A stretch of 11,554 nucleotides of DNA, taken from NCBI GenBank assembly GCA_963169055.1, contig CAUJFU010000140.1, positions 1-11,554 on the forward strand, given 5' to 3'. Below the pieces are notes generated by a model, which searched no databases, was not told the origin of the DNA, and saw nothing but the letters and a program-made list of their open reading frames with translations. Below, piece by piece: positions 1 to 4,740 of the stretch; position 1 is the first letter of the stretch, and each line of letters opens with the position of its first letter. The DNA is from Myxococcota bacterium. Its GTDB lineage: Bacteria > Myxococcota_C > UBA6777. The position numbers and the translations under genes were made by a program.

Positions 1-637
1 ACGGACGGTTGTCTCGATCATGTAGGGTGGTGATCTGGATCGATCGCAAAAGCTTGTTGCGCTCCATCACTTCGGCGCGCTTGGTGGGAGTGACATAATG
101 CCGATGCCACCAATAGATCCCGCCAAGAAAGTTGAACAACATTGAGATTACAAAGCCCGTCCCCAAGAGGCTCAGTACAGCGATACGTGCGATCCATCGC
201 TCGGCAAAGCCATAACGGATGCGCCCACCGAGTTCTGCACGCAAAAGCCACGTGATCAAAGTCAGCATCAAGGCGTACACACCAAGCAATCCGATCGCAA
301 CCAACACAAGCGTCTTTGACCACATCACTTTGGGCGGATACAGCAAGAAGCCGACACTGCCTAGCAAAACCAGCCCGCTCGATACAAGCGCCCGACGTTG
401 TAGGCGATCGTGCTGGTAACGTGATTCTGCGATGCTGTGTTGTATGCGATCATAAAGCCGCAAAGACAACCATAACAAGAATGCAGCTTCGACTCCCAAG
501 ATCGCTCCAAACAACAACGCAATATCTTGTGGAAATTGCAGCAGCACAAACAAAGCTCCCGCGCCACCGCCCACAGCGAACAGCACCAACAATAACCCGA
601 TCCATCTTTTTCGTTTGCTTGAGGTTTTTGTGCTCAT
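1..637 (-). CDS. Unrecognised multi-pass membrane protein, 3' end outside window
   Basis: A continuous minus-strand reading frame of 212 codons starts at the ATG complementary to 635-637 and runs off position 1 without a stop. The N-terminus is short and basic (MSTKTSSKRKRW). Five hydrophobic segments follow at about residues 12-33, 39-61, 83-100, 109-132 and 149-175. Between segments 2 and 3 is a charged stretch with several Arg and His residues. After the fifth segment comes an aromatic WWHRHY patch and then a charged tail containing ERNKLLRSIQ. An AAAGGG Shine-Dalgarno sequence lies 7 nt upstream of the ATG. The protein is therefore probably an inner-membrane protein. I recognise no family motif and assign no function. 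It is divergent from the acyltransferase gene, and a palindromic repeat copy sits in its leader. Codon use resembles the neighbours, and the open frame with regular membrane segments supports a real gene. Confidence 0.72.
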   Translation of the reverse strand, partial: MSTKTSSKRKRWIGLLLVLFAVGGGAGALFVLLQFPQDIALLFGAILGVEAAFLLWLSLRLYDRIQHSIAESRYQHDRLQRRALVSSGLVLLGSVGFLLYPPKVMWSKTLVLVAIGLLGVYALMLTLITWLLRAELGGRIRYGFAERWIARIAVLSLLGTGFVISMLFNFLGGIYWWHRHYVTPTKRAEVMERNKLLRSIQITTLHDRDNRP

Positions 638-680
638 GTCCTAACCCTTTATAGAAATGGGAGTTCGGCGGTTGGGTTTT

Positions 681-810
681 GTTTTGTGGGGGTTCACCCC
701 ACGCCCCACGAGAGGGCGGAGCCCTCTTGACCCCATGTTGGCGGAGCGAACAGGCGTTTTTCAAACCAACAGCGCAGACGCTTGAAAGCCTGCGAACACG
801 GGGATTTTTG
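681..810 (-). repeat. Palindromic leader repeat, copy 1
   Basis: Read on the minus strand, this stretch aligns with the copies at 1089-1217 and 2230-2358 over its full length. Shared blocks are CGTGTTCGC near the start, TTTGAAA in the middle, GGGGTCAAGAGGGC before the first hairpin, and CCCCACAAAAC at the end. It carries two hairpins: AGAGGGC/GCCCTCT with a 3-nt loop and GTGGGG/CCCCAC. Its outer end lies about 173 nt before the start codon of the minus-strand membrane protein, and it has the same polarity as that gene. Confidence 0.85.
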
Positions 811-1088
811 CCCTCTGCGCCGCTCCTTTGCTTGTTTGCGGATGCCTTGCGCTTGCTTTTCGTGGGCTTGTAGGTATGGAGGCAAACGACCCAAAAGGCA
901 AATCTCCTTTTGGCCGAAAACAACAGCTCGTCGAAGATAAGCGGCGTTTGTGAAAAGACCGTGAATCTTTTTGTTGGCTTTGGGGGTGGGTCTTGCTTTG
1001 GTCGTAGCTTTGGGGTAGTCCATCCTGTTCGGATGAGGGTGTAAAATAAAACGAAACAAATCAACCATAACAGGAGTGACGCCGTTGC
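811..1088. other. Intergenic stretch with one perfect inverted repeat
   Basis: I find no gene here that I can support on either strand. A minus-strand frame of 124 codons crosses it and the copy-1 repeat, but it is Lys/Arg/Pro-rich, has no recognisable fold or Shine-Dalgarno sequence, and reads through the repeat, so I treat it as chance. The only clear structure is a perfect 8-bp inverted repeat at 891-898 and 906-913 (CCAAAAGG / CCTTTTGG, 7-nt loop). Neither side has a T-run typical of an intrinsic terminator. An AT-rich patch at about 1042-1070 could hold promoter elements, but I see no convincing -35/-10 pair. Confidence 0.5.
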
Positions 1089-1261
1089 CAAAAAAAGCCG
1101 TGTTCGCGGCACTTCAAGCGGCAAAGTTGCTTGTTTGAAAGACCGTGATCACCCCGTCAACGCGGGGTCAAGGGAGCATTGCTCCCTTGCGGGGTGTGGG
1201 GCAGCGCCCCACAAAACAACTCCACTGCGAAGCTCCTACAGAAGTTTAGGGGATTTTTTTG
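1089..1261 (+). repeat. Palindromic leader repeat, copy 2 (upstream of acyltransferase)
   Basis: The core (1089-1217) aligns with the other copies. Three hairpins are visible: ACCCCG/CGGGGT (1151-1168), AAGGGAGCA/TGCTCCCTT (centred near 1178), and a perfect 8-bp TGTGGGGC/GCCCCACA stem with loop AGC (1195-1213). The similarity to copy 3 continues past the core through a TCCTA-AG-AA-GT segment up to the ATG. In this copy the tail supplies the AGGGGA ribosome-binding site (1248-1253) used by the acyltransferase gene. Thus the element makes up essentially the whole leader of that gene. Confidence 0.88.
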
Positions 1262-2152
1262 ATGAAGAAGATGACGACTCGTCGCAAACTTGCGATCGCA
1301 ACGTGGTCCTCACCACGCGAGGGCAACATCTACGGCAAACTGACGGTGGATATGACGGAGTCGCTGCGTTATATCGAGCATTTGCGCCGTGTATCGGGCG
1401 AAAAAGTGACGGTGACACATCTGGTTGGGCGCGCTGTGGCGGAGGCGCTTGCACAGGCACCCGGATTGAACGGTCGGATCTTTTTGGGGCGTTATATCCC
1501 CCATGATACGGTCGATATCACCTACCTTGTCGCACTCGAAGAAGGAGCGGATCTCGCAAAAGCCAAAGTTCATCAGGCCGATCAAAAGAGCGTTGTGGAT
1601 ATCGCAAAAGAATTGCGGGAGTTGGCGGGGCGACTTCACAAAGGAAAAGATGAAAATTTTGAGAAAAATAAGGGGTTGTTGCGTTTGCTGCCGACATGGT
1701 TGTTGCGCCCCTTGATCTGGGCAACAGGCTATTTGACGGGAGCGATGGGCATCCAACTCAAAGCGATGGGCCTTGAGCGCTTTCCCTTTGGCTCGTGCAT
1801 TATCACAAGCGTCGGAATGTTCGGGCTTGATGAAGGCTATGCGCCACCAACGCCCTTTGCTCGGGTGCCTGTGTATGTCTTGCTTGGGTCGGTTGCGGAA
1901 AGGCCCGCTGTCGTGGATGGACAGTTGGTTGTGCGTCCACAGATGACGATCACCGCGACCATCGATCACCGCTTTTTGGATGGCTTTCAAGGCGGTGTCT
2001 TGGCCAAGATCGTTCGGCGCGTTCTTGAGAATCCTTGGCAGCTTGACGCTGCAAATGCCCCGTCGGGCGAATCGGTCGGGACTCCTCCAAGCCAAGCCGC
2101 CCTTGAGGCAGGTGCGACACAAGCTGCTCCCTCGCACACCAAAGCAGAATAA
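1262..2152 (+). CDS. Stand-alone 2-oxoacid dehydrogenase E2-type acyltransferase (no lipoyl domain)
   Basis: This 296-residue protein consists of the trimer-forming catalytic domain of the dihydrolipoamide acyltransferase / chloramphenicol acetyltransferase superfamily. The diagnostic C-terminal motif is IDHRFLDGFQGG (residues 234-245), with catalytic His236 and the Asp240-Gly241 pair. VTHLVGRAVAEAL (near residue 60) and SVGMFGLDEGYAPPTPF (about residues 181-197) also fit the fold. The lipoyl domain, the peripheral-subunit-binding domain and their linker are absent, and no E1 or E3 genes are nearby, so this is unlikely to be a working core of a pyruvate- or oxoglutarate-dehydrogenase complex. 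It probably transfers an acyl group to or from CoA with an unknown partner. A hydrophobic stretch at about 140-172 (LLRLLPTWLLRPLIW) may be membrane-facing or part of subunit packing. The C-terminal 35 residues are Ala/Pro/Ser-rich and probably disordered. I chose the ATG because AGGGGA lies 8 nt upstream; a TTG one codon earlier is less likely. Confidence 0.85.
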   Translation: MKKMTTRRKLAIATWSSPREGNIYGKLTVDMTESLRYIEHLRRVSGEKVTVTHLVGRAVAEALAQAPGLNGRIFLGRYIPHDTVDITYLVALEEGADLAKAKVHQADQKSVVDIAKELRELAGRLHKGKDENFEKNKGLLRLLPTWLLRPLIWATGYLTGAMGIQLKAMGLERFPFGSCIITSVGMFGLDEGYAPPTPFARVPVYVLLGSVAERPAVVDGQLVVRPQMTITATIDHRFLDGFQGGVLAKIVRRVLENPWQLDAANAPSGESVGTPPSQAALEAGATQAAPSHTKAE

Positions 2153-2183
2153 CCCCGCACTCTTGCAGGTGTTCAGGCGGGGT
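2152..2183 (+). terminator. Possible weak hairpin after the acyltransferase gene
   Basis: ACCCCGC (2152-2158) pairs with GCGGGGT (2177-2183) around an 18-nt loop, beginning at the last base of the stop codon. No T-tract follows (CTAAG), so it is not a convincing intrinsic terminator. It may only be a 3'-end stabilising hairpin. Confidence 0.25.
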
Positions 2184-2229
2184 CTAAGATGGAATCCCAT
2201 ACACGCCAGCAAGAGCGCGGCTTGTGGAC

Positions 2230-2407
2230 AAAAACTCCCGTGATCGCGCCCGTGCAAGCGGCAAAGTCGTTTGTGTGAAAATCTGTGATCTTTTCGCCGA
2301 TACGGGGTCAAGAGGGCTCCGCCCTCTCGTGGGGTGTGGGGCAAAGCCCCGCCACACCAGTCCGTTGCATAAGTCCTATAGGAACGTAAGCGATCTTTTC
2401 TTTGATG
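2230..2407 (+). repeat. Palindromic leader repeat, copy 3
   Basis: The core (2230-2358) matches copies 1 and 2. Hairpin one is AGAGGGC/GCCCTCT (2311-2327). Hairpin two is GGTGT-GGGGC / GCCCC-ACACC (2333-2358). The tail keeps the TCCTATAGGAA-GTAAG segment and ends in TTTGATG, equivalent to the acyltransferase start in copy 2. Here, however, the purine-rich ribosome-binding site has decayed, and the ATG at 2405 opens a frame that is not the frame of the following gene. The annotated start of that gene lies 112 nt further on. Confidence 0.87.
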
Positions 2408-2516
2408 CGTCTGCTGTCCCAAAACTCTATCTCGTTTGGATGGCCTGTGGATTTGGGCGTGGTGAGGTGGAGTGATCTTGTGGGAGCGGCCCCTACAACA
2501 CACGGAGAAACCGAAA
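2408..2516 (+). other. Leader between repeat copy 3 and the TPR gene
   Basis: No gene is supported here. An open frame starting at ATG 2405 continues across this leader and overlaps the TPR gene out of frame to 2731, but it has no good ribosome-binding site and its translation is low-complexity after entering the real gene. A GTG at 2472 in frame with the TPR gene would add 15 residues. The GGAG at 2504-2507, 9 nt before ATG 2517, favours the later start. Confidence 0.45.
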
Positions 2517-3173
2517 ATGAGTACACCGATGGCCGAGTTAGAAGCCCGCTGGCAGGAAGCTGTGGAGCGGGAGGACAGTGTCAAGATCGAGGCGCTGGTG
2601 CGCGAGGTGTTGCGGCAACATCCCGAGACAGCGCTGGCTTCGCAGATCCGCTATCAGCGGGGTGTGATCAACTTGACGGAAGGCGAGGGGTTTGGGAGCG
2701 AGCGGCTTGCGCGTGCGATGTCGGAGTTTGATCTTGGGGCGAAAGCGGGTGAGAAGGCGGGCGAAGGAGCCGAGCCTTGGCGCTCGCTGAATCGGACGCA
2801 ATTGGGCGCATGCAAGGCGCGTTTGGGGAATATCGAAGGCGCTTCCAGTGATCTTCAAGCGGTGGTTGCGCATCGCCCGCGTTCGGTGGCGGGTCTTGGA
2901 GCGTTGGGCTTGTTGTCAAAGATCTTGCGTGAGGACAATCGGGAACGAGATGCGGCACGTTTTGACACGCAACGCATCTCTTATGCGCGGGCTTTGGTGC
3001 GCGAGAACCCAGATCCCGATCAAGCCCATGAGTTGCGTTTTGTCTTGGCGCAAGAACTGTTGGACAGCAATGCTTCGGATGAAGCGCGAGAGATCTTACA
3101 CGAATTAAAAGTGTTGGGCGCGGATGCGTTGGGCGAAGAATTGTATGCCGACGTGGTGACTGCGCTTGGATAA
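2517..3173 (+). CDS. TPR-like helical repeat protein preceding the RND adaptor
   Basis: This 218-residue soluble protein has no signal peptide or membrane segment. The sequence is almost wholly helical. Pairs of amphipathic helices have TPR-like spacing: ELEARWQEAVEREDSVKIEAL at the N-terminus, then ARMSEFDLGAKAGEKAG-type helices. LGNIEGASSDLQAVVAHRP follows, and near the C-terminus LAQELLDSNASDEAREILHEL, both close to the TPR A/B helix pattern of small residues and Ala/Leu positions. It probably acts as a cytoplasmic scaffold or assembly factor, but no partner is identifiable. It ends 13 nt before the start of the efflux adaptor gene, so the two are very probably co-transcribed and perhaps translationally coupled. 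Start ATG 2517 has GGAG 9 nt upstream. A specific function cannot be assigned; the TPR call rests on pattern, not on a profile search. Confidence 0.65.
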   Translation: MSTPMAELEARWQEAVEREDSVKIEALVREVLRQHPETALASQIRYQRGVINLTEGEGFGSERLARAMSEFDLGAKAGEKAGEGAEPWRSLNRTQLGACKARLGNIEGASSDLQAVVAHRPRSVAGLGALGLLSKILREDNRERDAARFDTQRISYARALVRENPDPDQAHELRFVLAQELLDSNASDEAREILHELKVLGADALGEELYADVVTALG

Positions 3174-3186
3174 CGGAGAGCGTACC

Positions 3187-4590
3187 TTGAGAGCAGAGCG
3201 TTTGATCTGGCGGGGCGGGGTCTTGGGACTGGTGTGGATGGCGATGTTCGGGTCGTTGATGGGATGTCATCGCGGCGAGCCAGCCGCCGCCGCAAAGAAC
3301 CAACCTACGGGAGAAAAGAAGGATTGGCGGTCGCGTCGAAAGAAGCCAGCCAAGCCCGTCCATGCCGCAGAGATCCGCAAAGGTGAGATCGAGGCGATCT
3401 TGTCGGGAACAGCGACGCTTGAGGCCGAAGATCGCGTGACGATCCTTGCCCAAGTCAAAGGTCTCGCGGTGCGAGTGTTTGGGCTAGAAGGCCGATTTTT
3501 CCGCAAAGGTTCGGTGCTTGCGCAGTTATCGAACCCTTATCTCCAGATCGCTGACGAGCAAGTGGGGGCAGATATCGAAAAGGCCAAGGTGGATCTCAAA
3601 CGAAACCTCCCGCTCTCCAAGCGCGGCTATGTCAGCCGAGAGACAGAGGAGCTTTTGGCGTTTCAGCTCCTTCAAAAACAGATCCAGCGTAAACAAACCC
3701 AAGAAGATCTGCGCAATCTCAAGATCACCGCAACCATCTCGGGTATCGTGACCAAACAGATCTTGCGTCGTGGGACGTGGGTACTTCCCAACGCAGAAGC
3801 CTTTATGATGGAAGATCCCCGATCCTTGGTCGCGAATATCGCGGTTCCTGAAAAATACCTGTCTTATCTCAAGACGGGCCTTGAAGCGGCGCTGGGTTCG
3901 GAAGCGGTGGGCCTCAACACCCAGATCACAGGGCGAGTCGTGCGGATCTCGCCGACTGTCGACGCCAAAACAGGCACGATCCAAGTGATCATCGGCCAGC
4001 TTTCGCCTCTTGAGAAGCTGCGTAGCGGGATGTACGTGACGGTTCGCCTTGTTCTCGAACGTCGAAAAGATGTGCCGTTAGTCCCCAAACAAGCCGTGTT
4101 GTACGAGAACAACCGTCCCGTCGTGTATCGTTTGATCGGTGAATCGGGAGATTGTGAGGTCAATCTCACAGACAAGCCCTCTTCTGCAAAAAGCGGTGGC
4201 AAGGACGGACAGAAAAAAGGTCGGTTTTCACGAATGACGCCCGAAGAACGGGCCAAGATGCGCGAAAGGCTCGCGTCGATGACGCCCGAAGAACGGGCCA
4301 AGATGCGCGAGCGTTGGGGAAAGAAAAAAGGGCAGCGCGGCGAAGCAGGCAAAGACCGTACGCGGCGATGGAAGGCCGATCGAGGAGGCAAGCGTTGGGG
4401 GAAGAACAAAGGGCAGCGCGGCGAAGCAGGATTGGGTTGCCGTGTTGAGAAGGTGACTTTCGACAAGGGGCTCGAAAACGAGCGTGCGGTCGAGGTTGTG
4501 GGGGGGCTTCGCGAAGGGGATCGCGTCGTGACGCTCGGACAAGAAGATCTCCAAAAAGGCAATCTTGTACGCGTCGTCAAGCTCGACTAG
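3187..4590 (+). CDS. RND efflux periplasmic adaptor (membrane fusion) lipoprotein with basic insertion
   Basis: The adaptor links an RND pump to an outer-membrane channel and is lipid-anchored to the inner membrane. I start it at TTG 3187, which has GGAG 8 nt upstream (3175-3178). This gives a textbook lipoprotein signal, MRAERLIWRGGVLGLVW... ending in the lipobox LMGC with Cys27. An in-frame TTG at 3166 overlaps the TPR gene and lacks a ribosome-binding site. Order of parts: Lys/Arg-rich linker (about 40-60), first lipoyl half (84-115), short alpha-hairpin (about 119-178), second lipoyl half (179-200), beta-barrel (including TVDAKTGTIQV and RSGMYVTVRL), and membrane-proximal domain ending GLREGDRVVTLGQEDL. 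The oddity is an insertion of about 85 residues (331-415) in the membrane-proximal domain, rich in Lys, Arg and Gly, with internal repeats (MTPEERAKMRER twice). The only two cysteines besides the lipid-bearing one, Cys323 and Cys418, bracket it. The pump gene follows directly. Confidence 0.93.
   Translation: MRAERLIWRGGVLGLVWMAMFGSLMGCHRGEPAAAAKNQPTGEKKDWRSRRKKPAKPVHAAEIRKGEIEAILSGTATLEAEDRVTILAQVKGLAVRVFGLEGRFFRKGSVLAQLSNPYLQIADEQVGADIEKAKVDLKRNLPLSKRGYVSRETEELLAFQLLQKQIQRKQTQEDLRNLKITATISGIVTKQILRRGTWVLPNAEAFMMEDPRSLVANIAVPEKYLSYLKTGLEAALGSEAVGLNTQITGRVVRISPTVDAKTGTIQVIIGQLSPLEKLRSGMYVTVRLVLERRKDVPLVPKQAVLYENNRPVVYRLIGESGDCEVNLTDKPSSAKSGGKDGQKKGRFSRMTPEERAKMRERLASMTPEERAKMRERWGKKKGQRGEAGKDRTRRWKADRGGKRWGKNKGQRGEAGLGCRVEKVTFDKGLENERAVEVVGGLREGDRVVTLGQEDLQKGNLVRVVKLD
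4234..4430 (+). repeat. In-frame repeats inside the adaptor insertion
   Basis: Two nested direct repeats lie within the coding sequence. A 32-bp identical unit occurs at 4234-4265 and 4279-4310 (period 45 bp, 15 codons) and encodes MTPEERAKMRER each time. A 39-bp near-identical unit occurs at 4311-4349 and 4392-4430 (period 81 bp, 27 codons) and encodes RWGKKKGQRGEAG / RWGKNKGQRGEAG. Both periods are multiples of three, so gain or loss of a unit keeps the frame. The near identity of the copies implies recent duplication or ongoing homogenisation. Confidence 0.95.
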
Positions 4591-4607
4591 GGCGGAGGTT
4601 GGGACGG

Positions 4608-4658
4608 ATGGCCGCGCTTTTGTCGAGCGGCTTGCGAGCCGTCGTTCAGCTCGGCTAG
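4608..4658 (+). CDS. Mini-ORF 1 in the 68-bp array (16 aa)
   Basis: ATG 4608 opens a 16-codon frame, MAALLSSGLRAVVQLG, ended by TAG. GGAGG lies 9 nt upstream (4594-4598), and the start is 17 nt after the adaptor stop codon. It could be translated by reinitiating ribosomes. Its C-terminal half is identical to that of mini-ORF 2. It may be only a by-product of the repeat; no peptide function is claimed. Confidence 0.3.
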   Translation: MAALLSSGLRAVVQLG

Positions 4659-4675
4659 AGCGCAGATTGGGACGA

Positions 4676-4726
4676 ATGGTCGCGTGTTTTTTGAACGGCT
4701 TGCGAGCCGTCGTTCAGCTCGGCTAG
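4676..4726 (+). CDS. Mini-ORF 2 in the 68-bp array (16 aa)
   Basis: ATG 4676 opens a frame of the same length as mini-ORF 1, MVACFLNGLRAVVQLG, ended by TAG. It starts 17 nt after the first mini-ORF's stop and ends 14 nt before the pump ATG. The ribosome-binding site of this unit is degraded (GCAGATT instead of GGAGGTT), so any translation would depend on coupling. Frame length is preserved although the first half has diverged. Confidence 0.25.
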   Translation: MVACFLNGLRAVVQLG

Positions 4727-4740
4727 AGCGGAGGTTTGGG

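Larger units (their letters stand above)
4581..4740 (+). repeat. 68-bp tandem array between adaptor and pump genes
   Basis: Units begin with GCTCG-CTAG at 4581, 4649 and 4717, giving an exact 68-bp period with two full units and a third truncated by the pump start codon. Unit 1 overlaps the last codons and TAG stop of the adaptor gene, and unit 3 contains the GGAGG (4730-4734) that serves the pump ATG at 4741. Each unit has a small hairpin, CGGCT-TGCG-AGCCG. The 3' part of the unit resembles the adaptor's own 3' end in the same reading frame (adaptor ...VVKLD stop; units ...VVQLG stop), which suggests the array grew from that junction. Confidence 0.93.

Noticed and set aside
694-1068. A 124-codon minus-strand frame in the divergent intergenic region
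   Set aside because: Its C-terminal part is translated from palindromic repeat copy 1. The rest is Lys/Pro-rich with no family motif, and no ribosome-binding site is seen.
1089-2407. The palindromic repeats as a CRISPR array or insertion sequence
   Set aside because: There are only three dispersed copies with differing spacing and no spacers between them. No transposase, target-site duplication or terminal inverted repeats are seen.
1310-2584. A 424-codon minus-strand frame opposite the acyltransferase gene
   Set aside because: It crosses the acyltransferase gene, repeat copy 3 and the next gene's start, and gives Arg/His/Cys-rich low-complexity sequence. The plus strand has an intact catalytic motif.
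3166-3186. An upstream TTG start for the adaptor overlapping the TPR gene
   Set aside because: It lacks a ribosome-binding site, and the extra residues would put acidic sequence before the signal peptide. TTG 3187 has GGAG 8 nt upstream and starts directly at a canonical lipoprotein signal.
4684-4740. An upstream GTG start for the pump adding 19 residues
   Set aside because: The extension would be Arg-rich sequence encoded by the 68-bp repeat, placed before TM1. ATG 4741 has GGAGG at ideal spacing and gives a normal RND N-terminus.
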